From Astropecten irregularis (lineage: Eukaryota > Echinodermata > Asteroidea > Paxillosida > Astropectinidae), in NCBI GenBank assembly GCA_963971285.1, contig OZ020244.1:4278001-4342000 (forward strand): DNA of 64,000 nt, written 5' to 3'. The stretch's first letter is position 1. Every line of letters begins with the position of its first letter. Under the pieces are notes generated by a model. The model saw only the letters and a list, made by a program, of their open reading frames with translations. It was not told the origin of the DNA and made no database searches. Position numbers and translations under genes: made by a program. Of the stretch, positions 54,786 through 64,000 are shown in pieces.

Positions 54786-55140
54786 AAGGTTGTATCATAC
54801 CTTGATAAGAGACCAAAACAGAAATTTTCACAGATTTAGGTATAACTTACAGGGTATGAAGATGGTGGTGGTAAAAACATATACCGTTACAATTTGTCCG
54901 CCTGAAATGGTGTATTTATCCAGAAATTAGTATAAAACAATGACCAAAAATCTTTTTGATCATTTAAAAGATGACAATAAATGAGAAAATACTGTAGCTG
55001 GTTTTCACTGTTTTCTCAAAAAGCGGGCACTGTATGGGACTGAAATTTCCACAGGGGACTGTTACTGTATCTGTCTTGATATGTTTGCACATCAATCTGT
55101 ATTTCTTTGACAAAAACCAAAGTATGATACTACCTTTAAA
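54786..55140. mobile_element. AAAGGTA foldback MITE, subfamily B
   Basis: Left end worn (TAAGGTTGTATCATACCTTG), right end intact (AAGTATGATACTACCTTTAA). Confidence 0.75.
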
Positions 55141-55379
55141 CAGAGATTTAAAAGAAAAATGTGAGCTTGCTGACAGAGAGGTCAAAAGGGCCGAGTTGTG
55201 CTCCCACAAAACAAAATTAAAAAGACAATGTGATGCTATTTTATGCTTTTCTTTTCTCAAACAGTCCAGTTTGAGTCTAGTTAAGAGGAAGATAAAAACA
55301 ATGTTGGCAAGACCTTCTTTTTCCTTTTATTACAAAAAAACAACAACTGAATAATTAGCATTCGAATTTAACATATTGG

Positions 55380-55687
55380 GGCTGAAATTGGCAAAGACAA
55401 TGACCAATTTAAAGAGTACTCCTTAAAACCAAATTTGCAGTATTCCAGAATAAGTGGTCAATACACACATAATGTGTATGAAAGAAAGATGAAAATCGGG
55501 TTTTGAAGTTGGGTAATTCAATTTAATCCCTCAATTTCAGTCCAATTTTGCTCAAATTCTACATGGTAAAAGCCAAGACATGGCTGTATCTGTATCACAT
55601 ATCTGAATCTTGAAGTGATAAACAGTTTAATTTTCATATAATAGTTCTCGACACAAAGTGTTGCATTTTTGGGGGGACACTCTGTAA
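55380..55687. mobile_element. mariner-like MITE, damaged copy
   Basis: Right end GGGGGACACTCTGTA with TCACATATCTGAATCTTGAA and TGATAAACAGTTTAATTTTC matches 41680-42139 in part. The left end is lost. Confidence 0.65.
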
Positions 55688-55715
55688 AGCTATTTTAACA
55701 AAGCATGCATTGCCT

Positions 55716-56036
55716 ATAGGCCTTTTCACACTATCCAAAATCTAGGGGTTGGAACCGGATCAAACCCCAAGATTTGTTTAAACCTTTTTCACACTTGAAA
55801 AGTTTCAACCCCGAGCCAACTCGGGTAGGATGGCCTAACCGGATAAAAATGAACCCCGGTAGGGACCAGGGTTGAAAATCTCAACTCGGTTCCAAACTGC
55901 ATTTTTCTCCGTGATCTGTGTCGTATGAACCGGATCACCATAAACGTAGTGTGAATGTTGCATCTCTTTGATCTGGTTAAAAAATTGCCAGGCTGAACTG
56001 GGGCAGATCCGTGTTGGTTTCAACACGGATTGAAAA
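55716..56036. mobile_element. MITE GGCCTTTTCACACTATCC
   Basis: It starts AGGCCTTTTCACACTATCC and is rich in opposed AACCGGATCAAACCC/GGGTTGAAA motifs, ending GGATTGAAAAGG. The end resembles the 823 element, the interior the 23180 palindrome. Confidence 0.55.
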
Positions 56037-56469
56037 GGAGATGCATGAAAAAAACATAAACTAGGAGGAAAAAAAAAACTCTTTTAAGCCATAATATATA
56101 AAAATAGTTGGTTGCTGGTCACTAATGCGCATCGATTTTGAATGAGCCCATCGATGTTTTTTTCCCCAAAATGTTTTCCTCAAAATGTTTAAAATGAGGT
56201 CTTGATCTACTAGTTTCGATTCAAACTAAGCATATACAGAGAATGTTCATATGGTAAGCAATAGTTTGATACTTGCTTTCATCTTACCACTTTTGCAAGA
56301 AAAATGGAATGTTTCGAAATAAAAAAAACTGTGAACTTAATTTGAAAGCTTGTAATTAAAAGGCTTCTTGTTCCAACTTACATTAATAAACCACATTGTT
56401 TTTATGGTAAAAGAAATACAGCATAGCCAAGTAAATTAAATTATTGTCTAAATGCTGCCTGCAAAGCGC
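56037..56469. other. No gene seen
   Basis: AT-rich intergenic sequence. Nothing recognised. Confidence 0.45.
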
Positions 56470-56680
56470 ACAGAGGCTAATCAAGCACACAAAGACATAT
56501 CTACCATCACAGGTACCCATTTAGACCTGGGTGAAGAGGAGCAATATGCGACAAAGCGTCTTGCCCAAGGATGCAAGCACGACTAGCCCATGGCTGGATT
56601 CGAACCCACAATCTGTAGACTGACTACAAGATCTTGAGCATGACACTCCAGACCACTAGGCCACAGCACCTCACATGCAT
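56470..56680 (-). mobile_element. Second tRNA-like SINE family, reverse
   Basis: Read on the minus strand: A-box-like GTGGCCTAGTGGTCTGGAGT, B box GGGTTCGAATCCAGCCATGG, then a body with CTTGGGCAAGACGCTTTGTC and CCAGGTCTAAATGGGTACC. The body motif is a widespread SINE core of aquatic animals; that assignment is from memory. Confidence 0.65.
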
Positions 56681-56696
56681 AAACTCTAACCGGAGT

Positions 56697-57118
56697 AGTG
56701 CTGGGATTTTTATCCGGTTATAGATTAACCGACCCGGATTTAATTATCCGATTACAAATTTCTGCAAACCGCCAAAACTGAAAGGAAAAAAGAGACGAAT
56801 GTTTGGCTCATCAACCCAAAAAGTGTAAACTGTAGAATACATACTTGAATTTCAGTCAGTTATTTTGTCCATTTTGCCAAGTAGAAACACACTTTTCACA
56901 TATTAGATCTAAAAGAAACATTGCATGCACTTGATCTGAATGCTTGAACTAAAAATAACATACCAAAAGTTACGATAACATTAAAGAAGATGTATATACC
57001 ACAAATCGCTCATGCCGCACACGTTGTATGTGATTATTACATAGGCTAACTGTTCACCTGATTCTTTTTGCAATCAGAAACCGCCCGGATATGAAATTCC
57101 CATATTTTGCCCAGCACT
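56697..57118. mobile_element. AGTGCTGGG MITE, uninterrupted copy
   Basis: AGTGCTGGGATTTTTATCCG to TATTTTGCCCAGCACT, 422 bp. It is the reference for the interrupted copy at 40045-41555, in opposite orientation. Confidence 0.8.
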
Positions 57119-57207
57119 AAACCAGAGAAAGAGTACATTTTCTTTTCTTTTTTTGGCCTAACACACATTTTTTTAAAAGCTGAAGGAAGAACTAAACAAA
57201 ATCCTTT

Positions 57208-57545
57208 TAAAGGTAGTATCATACTTTGGTTTTTGTCAAAGAAATACAGATTCATGGGCAACAATATCAAGACAGATACAGTAACAATCATCTGTGAAAA
57301 TTTCAGTCCCATACAGTGCCCACTTTTTGAGAAAATCGTGAAAGTCTTTTCTCTTGTATTTTTGATTTTTTTTAAAAGATCAAAAAGATTTTTGATCGTT
57401 GTTTTACTAATTTCTGGATAAATACACCATTTCAGGCGGAAATATTTTAACGGTATGTTTCTACCACCACCATCTTTATACCCTGAACGTAAATCTGTGA
57501 ACATTTCTGTTTTGGTTTCTTACCAAAGTATGATACGACCTTTAA
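57208..57545. mobile_element. AAAGGTA foldback MITE, subfamily B
   Basis: TTAAAGGTAGTATCATACTT to AAAGTATGATACGACCTTTA. It overlaps the start of the next element by about six bases. Confidence 0.8.
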
Positions 57546-57945
57546 AGGCAGCATACAGGATTTGAAAGGCCTCCCAAACAAATATTATTGAGTTTGAGAC
57601 AGAAAATGGACTCAACAGTTCGTAAACAGTGCAAACAGTCACCATGGGAAATCTTGGTTCATCAGATGCTGGGTTTTTCAAGCAAATCAAGATTTAGTGT
57701 CTTGTCCAAAGATCGTTCGTCTGAACGATTTAGTAGCATTTCAAAAGCATGCTATAACCGTAAAGGATTCAGAGGGGGGGCCGAAGATTATTTCTGGAAT
57801 ATTTCTGCTATCCAGATGAACAAAGTGTAAAAAGGTACATGAAACAACGTCCGTAAGGAAGTTTAAGACCTTCACTTCTGTTTAAGTACAAAATTCAGCC
57901 AAAAACGCACATCTTTGCAAATCCTAATATATATGATCCCTTTAA
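57540..57945. mobile_element. MITE TTTAAAGGCAGCATACAGG, copy 2
   Basis: Matches 1527-1908 along its length (AGTCACCATGGGAAATCTTG, AAAGATCGTTCGTCTGAACG, TCTTTGCAAATCCTAATAT). Confidence 0.75.
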
Positions 57946-58199
57946 AGGAAAGTTCCCCCCGAAGATGGCCGGAGTTTACTGGCCGGAATGTCGAGAGACC
58001 TTCCGTTCGTTTCAGAACCCCACAAACTCACAAAAAGAGTACACTGATGTCACATGGTGCTACTGCAAACTTTCTTCCTGAATAAAAAATTTAACTATGT
58101 ATAAACGAACTTGAATGTGCACAACTTCATGGCAAGTATGTACAACAATTGAACTTCATACTGAGTGTTATGACAAGCTTGTGTCATTTCAATAGCCTT

Positions 58200-58855
58200 T
58201 GAGAAAGATCCTGCTATGATGGAAATGTCAGGCCCTCCTAACTCTCACCATTTAGCCTTTGAGAAAGATCCTGCTAGGATCGAAATGTCAGGCCCTCCTA
58301 ACTCTGACCATTTAGCCTTTGAGAAAGATCCTGCTAGGATCGAAACATCAGGCCCTCCTAACTCTGACCATTTAGCAAATGAGAAAGATCCTGCTAGGAT
58401 CGAAATGTCAGGCCCTCCTAACTCTGACCATTTAGCCTTTGAGAAAGATCCTGCTAGGATAAAAACATCAGGCCCTCCTAACTCTGACCATTTAGCCTTT
58501 GAGAAAGATCCTGCTAGGATAAAAACATCAGGTCCTCCTAACTCTGACCATTTAGCCTTTGAGAAAGATCCTGCTAGGATAAAAACATCAGGTCCTCCTA
58601 ACTCTGACCATTTAGCCTTTGAGAAAGATCCTGCTAGGATTGAAACATCAGGCACTCCTAACTCTGACCATTTAGCCTTTGAGAAAGATCCTGCTAGGAT
58701 TGAAACATCAGGCACTCCTAACTCTGACCATTTAGCCTTTGAGAAAGATCCTGCTAAAATCAAAACGTCAGGCCCTCCTTACTCTGACCATTTAGCCTTT
58801 GAGAAAGATCCTGCTAGGATGGAAATGTCAGGCCCTCCTAACTCGAAGCATAAAA
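58200..58855 (+). repeat. 60-bp satellite, 11 units
   Basis: Eleven forward units, exactly 60 bp each, of GAGAAAGATCCTGCTAGGAT, a variable AAA(A/C)(A/G)TCAGG piece and CCTCCTAACTCTGACCATTT. Both strands are open (217 and 172 codons) because the unit is a multiple of three. No start context, splice site or domain is present, so it is treated as non-coding. Confidence 0.93.
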
Positions 58856-59191
58856 TCCTTAAAAAATAGTTGGATTCAAGGATTTATCACACTTCCCCTG
58901 ATAAGAAGAATCCACCAAAACCAAAATACTTCCTCTTTTGTTGAACAAAATCCTCCTCTTGTCAGCCCTGAACTTCACTACAATAGAGCTGCTTAAAATT
59001 TCTAAAGCCTGGCTTCTGGATACTGTTCATGATCAATGTGGACTCAATCTGTCAATCAGGTTTATGCAAACTATGATCCAGGACACAGCAGGGGCTTGAA
59101 GTTGATAGTTCAAGGCTAGGGGAGCCCAAGACCCCAGGCCAAGCCCAGGCCTGGCCTGGCTTTTCAGTGGCTAGGCCTGAGCAGTCTCCCA
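58856..59191. other. No gene; decayed repeat; 3' flank of TATDN2
   Basis: 59040-59150 shares GACACAGCAGGGGCTTGAAG and GATAGTTCAAGGCTAGGG (inverted) with 27843-28138. This block likely lies in the 3' UTR or just downstream of the TATDN2 stop. Confidence 0.5.
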
Positions 59192-59329
59192 TTAGACTCC
59201 ATACATCTCTGTGGTGTTTCTGCGTACAGCACTCAAGACTTCATCTAAGGGTAGTCCTCGAAGTTGGGCGATACGATCAGCGACAAAGACTGCCATGCTG
59301 GGGTTAGCCCATCGCATAGTACGTGGACA
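59192..59329 (-). CDS. TATDN2: TATDN2-like nuclease, last exon
   Basis: 138 bp from the acceptor TGTTGCAG to TAA at 59194-59192. It encodes CPRTMRWANPSMAVFVADRI and AQLRGLPLDEVLSAVRRNTT, ending EMYGV. This is the C-terminal helix region of TatD-family metal-dependent hydrolases: after the catalytic Asp strand comes P.....Y..P....  and the closing (L...N) helix. Entry phase 0 fits the preceding exon. Confidence 0.93.
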   Translation of the reverse strand, partial: CPRTMRWANPSMAVFVADRIAQLRGLPLDEVLSAVRRNTTEMYGV

Positions 59330-59493
59330 CTGCAACAGATTGGACAAAAAAATGTAACAAAGTAAAACAGTAAACGTAGTCAAGGAGAAAAGTTCTGAAA
59401 AGCCTCTTATTCATGTGTTAGCTCAACACCCACTACGTCTAAGGTTTGACTTCATAAAATGGAATTTTATACCATTAATTATAACAGCTTTGC

Positions 59494-59853
59494 TAGGTAG
59501 TATGTGGCTTCAAATTGTGGTATCACTTTTGAGAAAATGTGGTATCATTTGAGGAGCAACAAAAAACAAGATTCACTTTCCCACAATGCAACTAAAAAAG
59601 GGGCGTGGTTGTATTTTCTGACCTCCTTCCAAATTTATCCTTGATATGTATTTTGGTGAATGATTATGTGATTTTATAATTCATACTCCATTCACAGAGA
59701 AATAACATTTAAAAAAAAGAAAGTCAGAAGCAAGAGCTTAAACCGATTTGTTGAATTTTCTTTTGTTTTTCTTAAATTGTTTTTGAAATATTATAATACT
59801 TTTTGGGATATTACACAAAAGTGCTACCACAATTTGAGGCCACATAGTACCTA
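59494..59853. mobile_element. Foldback MITE CTAGGTAGTATGTGGC in TATDN2 intron
   Basis: Ends CTAGGTAGTATGTGGCTTCA and TTGAGGCCACATAGTACCTAG are inverted. AAATTGTGGTATCACTTTTG pairs with AAAAGTGCTACCACAATTT. Confidence 0.75.
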
Positions 59854-60066
59854 GAAATGTTCCCTGAGGTCTGTTCCATCAATTTCTTAAGTCAGACCTT
59901 AGATGTAGTCGGAGTTGAGAACTCTAATTTTTTCATGGTCCATTCTCATTGTCTAACGGCAATCCTACAAATAAAAACAGTTGATAATATTTAGATAACT
60001 CAATACTATACACACTCCAAAAAGACTAATGAAAACCATGATAATGTCAATTGTGTTTGTGAGATT

Positions 60067-60428
60067 TAAAGGTACAGGACAGGATTGGTAACATACCCAA
60101 ACAGAAATTCACAGATTTAGTTATAACTTTCAGGGTATGAAGATGGTGCTGGTAGAAACATACCGTTAAAATATTTCCGCCTGAAATGGTGTATTCATCC
60201 AGAAATTAGCAAAACAAAGACAGAAAACAGTTTTGATCTCGGGGTAAGATCAAAATTGTTCTTTATGTTGAAAAAGACAAATTGAGTCGGGTTTGCGCTA
60301 TTTTCTCGTGACTCAGATGTCCGATTGAGATCAAATTTTCACAGGTTTATCATTCCATGTACATGTTTGATCAGACAAAGTTGGGTGCTGTTCTGTGACC
60401 TTTACCAATCGTGTATTATACCTTTAAA
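60067..60428. mobile_element. AAAGGTA foldback MITE, subfamily A
   Basis: TTTAAAGGTACAGGACAGGA to AATCGTGTATTATACCTTTA. It ends 15 bp beyond the donor of the middle TATDN2 exon. Confidence 0.8.
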
Positions 60429-60443
60429 ATACTGCAATTATAC

Positions 60444-60594
60444 CTGCTTTGGGAGAAAGTATGGCGCATCCGTCTCCAGTAGGATCTTGTTGAGAGGGAT
60501 TTCGGATGCTGTGCGGTGGACTGGGTAGGCTGTTGGAAACGTCACAAGAGCCGTTAACCCAATGAAGGCATTGGGAAAAGCCCTGAAGAAATTC
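60444..60594 (-). CDS. TATDN2: TATDN2-like nuclease, middle exon (catalytic Asp)
   Basis: 151 bp between the acceptor ACTTGCAG and the donor CAG|GTATAA. The first base completes an Arg codon; then NFFRAFPNAFIGLTALVTFP, TAYPVHRTASEIPLNK and ILLETDAPYFLPKQ. LLETDAP contains the metal-binding and catalytic Asp of the TatD family. FIGLTALVTF and IPL.KILLETDAPY match human TATDN2 closely. The product is a metal-dependent DNase or RNase; the true substrate in this organism is unknown. Confidence 0.95.
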
Positions 60595-60659
60595 CTGCAA
60601 GTTCCAAAAAATTAAGATAAACTCATCGAATAAAAACAAGGGAAACTGGCTGGAGTAAG

Positions 60660-61285
60660 TCAATAAAAGGTGGGATTTGAACCTGCGACCCCTGGAAAAA
60701 CTATTAGAAGCTGATAAAAGTAACAGTAATTTTAATCAATGAGCAGGATTTGAACCTGGGCCAAACTGACTGAAGTTGGTAAAAGTAACAACAATTCTAC
60801 TCAATGAGCGGGATTTGAACCTGGGACAAACTGACTGAAGTTGATAAAAGTAACAACAATTCTACATAATGAGCAGGATTTGAACCTGGGCCAAACTGAC
60901 TGAAGTTGTTAAAAGTATCAACAATTCTACATAATGAGAAGGATTTGAACCTGGGCCAAACTGACTGAAGTTGATAAAAGTGACAACAATTCTACTAAAT
61001 GAACAAGATTTGAACCTGGGCCAAACTGACTGAAGTTGATAAAAGTGACAACAATTCTACTCAATGAGCAGGATTTGAACCTGGGCCAAACTGACTGAAG
61101 TTGATAAAAGTGACAACAATTCTACTCAATGAGGAGGATTTGAACCTGGGCCAAACTGACTGAAGTTGATAAAAGTGACAACAATTCTACTCAATGAGGA
61201 GGATTTGAACCTGGGCCAAACTGACTGAAGTTGATGAAAGCAACAACAATTCTACTCAATGAGCAGGATTTGAACCTGGGCCAAA
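60660..61285 (-). repeat. 65-bp tandem array from a SINE B box, ten motifs
   Basis: GGATTTGAACCTGGGCCAAA recurs at 60673, 60746 and then every 65 bases to 61266. GAAGTTGATAAAAGTGACAA and CAACAATTCTACTCAATGAG lie between. GGATTTGAAC is the reversed B box of the SINE, and the first unit (GGATTTGAACCTGCGACCCC) still reads like an intact SINE. The array fills most of the 737-bp TATDN2 intron (60595-61331). Confidence 0.93.
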
Positions 61286-61331
61286 CTGATGTAAGTCAAC
61301 TTGAGGAAAGTATAAAGAATTAACATCTAAC

Positions 61332-61564
61332 CTCGCCTCTTGCGGGGAACCAGTGAAGCAGTGACGATGAATCTTATAGTAACGTGGTACCATCTCCGTC
61401 ATGATGCTCAGGGTGTCGTGCTCCGCATCCCTGCTGTGTATGACCAGTGGTTTGCCCATGAGCAGCGCTATGTGCAGCTGGCGGCGGAACACCTGCAGTT
61501 GCAGCGGTCTGTCCGATGTGCAGCGGTTGGAATAGTCCAGGCCGATCTCTCCTAACGCAATGGC
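61332..61564 (-). CDS. TATDN2: TATDN2-like nuclease, first exon visible here
   Basis: 233 bp between the acceptor CTCCATACAG and the donor GAG|GTTAGA. It encodes [54 protein letters not shown] and [22 protein letters not shown] supplies a metal-binding Glu; VIHSRDA and HCFTG supply the two His ligands. KIHRHCFTG distinguishes TATDN2 from TATDN1 and TATDN3. It enters in phase 0 and ends with two bases of the split Arg codon. The N-terminal part with the HxH metal motif is not in the window. Confidence 0.95.
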
Positions 61565-61577
61565 CTGTATGGAGTTA

Positions 61578-62745
61578 TTCAAAGGTAACATAATACTTTA
61601 GTAGTATACAGGAAAAGAAATCTTCACAGATCATTAACAATTACAGCAGAGTTGTAACGAGTCACTGTTTTTTGTGACTCGAGTCGAGTCGAGTCATTTT
61701 AAAGAAGTGACTCGAGTCGAGTCAAGTCACTACTTGGTCATGAATGTCGAGTCTAGTCGAGTCGAGTCACAGTGTGTAGTCGAGTCGAGTCGAGTCGAGT
61801 CGAGTCAATTATTTAGATCGAGTTAAATCGAGTCACAAATATTTAGAAAAAAACAAACACCAACAGACTGAAATTTGTTTGCTTTTTTTTTTAATTTACC
61901 GGTACATTCGGGTCACAACCTGCGATGAAACACATTTACATGCACATATATTGTGAAACTTTAGTCTGGTTTCGTGGATTTACGAAACCACAAGATAGTG
62001 CTAGTGGGAGGGAGTACGTAACGCGACATGGCGACATGGTGTATGTTTGTCGCTAGACTGGTTCCCTTCCCGATGGCCAATACACAAATTCGAGTGATGT
62101 ACGTAGACGTGAGGAGATAACGGTAGGGAACGGGAACCAGTGTAATTTGATGCATATACCGTAAATGCATCGTGCATGGAAGCTGATACTTAATTCTATA
62201 CCCCATGTATGCAAACTCGCGATGCGAGTAAGTTCAAATAAAATATTTCGCAAAGTTTTATTTTTTTGGGGGGGGGCGGGAAGGGGGATTCGAGTCATTA
62301 TTAGCCTTACTCGAGTCGAGTTGAGTCATTCTGATTAGAGACTCGAGTCGAGTTGAGTCATTCTGATGAGAGACTCGAGTCGAGTCGAGTCATTTGCTCG
62401 CAATGACTCGAGTCGAGTCGAGTCGCCAAAAAACGTGACGAGTCAGACTCGAGTCGAGTCATTGACTCGAGCTAGTCATTACAACTCTGACTTACAGGGT
62501 ATAATTATAAAGACAGACCTGTTACAAATTACCGTCACAATTTTTCTGCCTGTATTTATCCAGAAAGGAGTAAAATAACAGTAAAAACAGTCTCATTATT
62601 TTATCTTTCCAAGATCAGAAATGTTTGGGTTTTACTCTTTTCTGGTTATAAATGTCAAGCATTTCAGGCAGAAATATTTTACAGTATGTTTGTGCCATTA
62701 ATTTTACCGTCTTTATACCCTGTAAGTTATACTGCACTTAAATAT
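61578..62745. mobile_element. AAAGGTA-family copy split by a hAT-like MITE
   Basis: CAAAGGTAACATAATACTTT to CAGATCATTAACAATTACAG (61578-61646) continues at ACTTACAGGGTATAATTATA (62490) and on to ATACCCTGTAAGTTATAC. The whole reads as one copy once 61647-62489 is removed. Confidence 0.7.
61647..62489. mobile_element. hAT-like MITE with AGTCG arrays
   Basis: Ends CAGAGTTGTAACGAGTCA and TAGTCATTACAACTCTG are inverted, and the start fits the CAGNG pattern of hAT termini. Flanks AATTACAG and ACTTACAG match in seven of eight bases, an 8-bp target duplication as expected for hAT. (GAGTC)/(AGTCG) pentamer runs lie at both ends; the middle is unrecognised sequence with no transposase. Confidence 0.85.
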
Positions 62746-62787
62746 GCGAACACTTCTTAAATTTGAAAAGTGAACAAGCCCCACGTA

Positions 62788-62860
62788 GGGCTGGATAGCT
62801 CAGTTGGTAGAGCGCCTGTACAGTGTTCAGGAGGTCACCGGTTCGAATCCCGCTCTAGTC
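62788..62860 (+). mobile_element. tRNA-derived SINE head, forward, copy A
   Basis: A box TAGCTCAGTTGG, B box GGTTCGAATCC, and TCAGTCAGTTTCCCTTGTGG in the following tail (to about 62925). The 5' and 3' ends do not form a proper acceptor stem, so it is not a working tRNA gene. Confidence 0.8.
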
Positions 62861-62959
62861 AATTTTTCTTTGTTCACTTTTCAATGACTTAAAACTCAGT
62901 CAGTTTCCCTTGTGGTTATTTCACGTACATATTTTAATAAAAAAGCTGTATCCTCTTTG

Positions 62960-63245
62960 AGTGATCCCCCATGTACCGTTCCCAGGTTGCAGCATTGTTG
63001 CGTGTATCATTGAAACGATCCCTGGGGTGTGGTGGTGTGTGCGTGGTTTTCATGGCTTCTGACTGCCAAACGAACAAAGATAGTTGACTATTGGGGTCAC
63101 CACCAACGTAGGGCTTGATAGCTCAGTTGGTCGAGCACCTGTACGGTATTCAGAAGGTCGCCGGTTCGAATCCCGCTCCAGTCAATTTTCCTTTGTTCAC
63201 TTTTCAATGACTTAAAACTCAGTCAGTTTCCCTTGTGGTTATTTC
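62960..63245 (+). mobile_element. tRNA-derived SINE, forward, longest copy
   Basis: It runs from TGAGTGATCCCCCATGTACC and TTGCAGCATTG through GCATGGTTT/CTTCTGACTGCCAAACG to the tRNA-like head at 63111-63183 (A box TAGCTCAGTTGG, B box GGTTCGAATCC) and the tail TTTGTTCACTTTTCAATGAC. The same tail motif seeds the 14-bp array at 16873. Confidence 0.8.
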
Positions 63246-63345
63246 ACGTATATACTTCTCAAATTTGTTACTAATGTTGTGTCCTTCAAGTCACTGTTTT
63301 TTTTATCAAAACACATTTGTAATTGCATTGGTGCAAATTTAATTG

Positions 63346-63530
63346 CTGCTTAAAAGTACCATTATGGTAGGAAACCAAAACACAAATCTTCACAAATCAA
63401 GATAAACTTGCTACAAACATATGTACTGTTCCAATTGTTCTGCCTGAAATGCAAGGAACAGTTTTGATCTCTGAGATCACAATCTCACTATCACAATTAT
63501 TGCACAATTTCGTGTAACAATTGAAACCGT
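63346..63530. mobile_element. AAAGGTA MITE, decayed fragment
   Basis: AAAAGTACCATTATGGTAGG, CTTCACAAATCAAGATAAAC, CTGCCTGAAATGC and TTTTGATCTCTGAGATCA are recognisable family pieces. Confidence 0.5.
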
Positions 63531-64000
63531 TTTTTGCTGTTTTCTAAGGGTTCCCCTTTTTATAACTGTGGTTCTCATTTCTTGTTCACCTTGAGGGAGG
63601 GTGGGTCAGTCGAACAAAAAAAAGTTTGGTGGAAAAAAAATCTGGCTGAATACACAAAAACCTAAAGAAAATGATGAGAAATGTTCATTGTATTCACTGT
63701 AATCTCATTTGAATATTTTTTTATCATTTCTGTGATAGAAAGTATAAAAATGTAGGCCTATTGGCAAAATTTGTCCTCAGAAATTCTGGAAATTTTTATT
63801 TTTTATTCTTGAATTTATATTGTGTCATTCTGGACAGGGTCGGCGGCAAAAAAAAGGGTTTTTTTTTTCTTCGGTCGGAGCCCAAAATATGGGTCGGTCG
63901 GAAATGTGAACCACAGTAATAAAAAGGGGATGCCCTAATGAAAAAATTAATGTTTTTATTCCATGACAAATCAAATTATGAACTATGAACTTTACCAAAG
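63531..64000. other. No gene seen
   Basis: AT-rich sequence with GGTCGGTCGG near 63890, recalling 39660. The missing upstream TATDN2 exons are not here. Confidence 0.5.

Noticed and set aside
58216-58869. 217- and 172-codon frames with 20-residue repeats, and the similar 122-codon frame at 13249
   Set aside because: Unit length of 60 bp keeps frames open on both strands; no start, domain or splice signal. Kept only as a test case in findings.
62788-63183. tRNA genes at 62788-62860 and 63111-63183, and similar heads elsewhere
   Set aside because: A and B boxes are present, but acceptor stems do not pair and the copies share long SINE bodies and tails.

Overview
This is a eukaryotic, intron-rich and very repeat-rich window. 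It is not bacterial: there are no operons or ribosome-binding sites, exons are bounded by GT/AG splice sites, and the longest open frames are satellite artefacts. Metazoan gene families, a CR1/L2-like LINE fragment, tRNA-derived SINEs, many foldback MITEs and abundant TACATG palindromes suggest a marine invertebrate, probably a deuterostome such as an echinoderm. That last step is inference; the species cannot be named from sequence alone.

Two genes can be assembled by eye, both on the minus strand. (1) A RASSF1/3/5-type Ras-association tumour-suppressor homologue runs from about 51.5 kb down to 12.5 kb in seven phase-consistent coding exons (51495-50667, 28975-28857, 25501-25397, 23658-23479, 15580-15457, 14045-13930, 12658-12518). 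They predict 537 residues: a long serine-rich N-terminus, a C1 zinc finger, an RA domain and a SARAH helix. Intron 1 alone is 21.7 kb. (2) The 3' half of a TATDN2-like TatD-family nuclease lies at 61564-59192 in three exons. Its 5' exons must lie beyond the right edge. A weaker exon-like block (36355-36152, minus) sits inside RASSF intron 1.

Almost everything else is repeats. The commonest is a foldback MITE of about 350 bp beginning AAAGGTA, with some two dozen copies. A dozen other inverted-repeat families occur, several nested in one another with readable target-site duplications. There are also SINEs in both orientations and one 5'-truncated LINE (47618-48786).

The most striking pattern is the origin of the tandem arrays. 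The perfect GAGCCA hexamer array (9868-11044) grows from the terminal motif of a MITE. The 14-bp array (16873-17907) sits inside a SINE and matches a SINE-internal motif. The 65-bp array filling a TATDN2 intron carries the SINE B-box. The AGTCG array (61647-62489) lies inside a hAT-like MITE with an 8-bp target duplication. A 60-bp satellite appears as a head-to-head palindrome in the last RASSF intron and again at 58.2 kb. The window reads as a good example of satellites being born from dispersed elements. I found no convincing new enzymatic or defence system.
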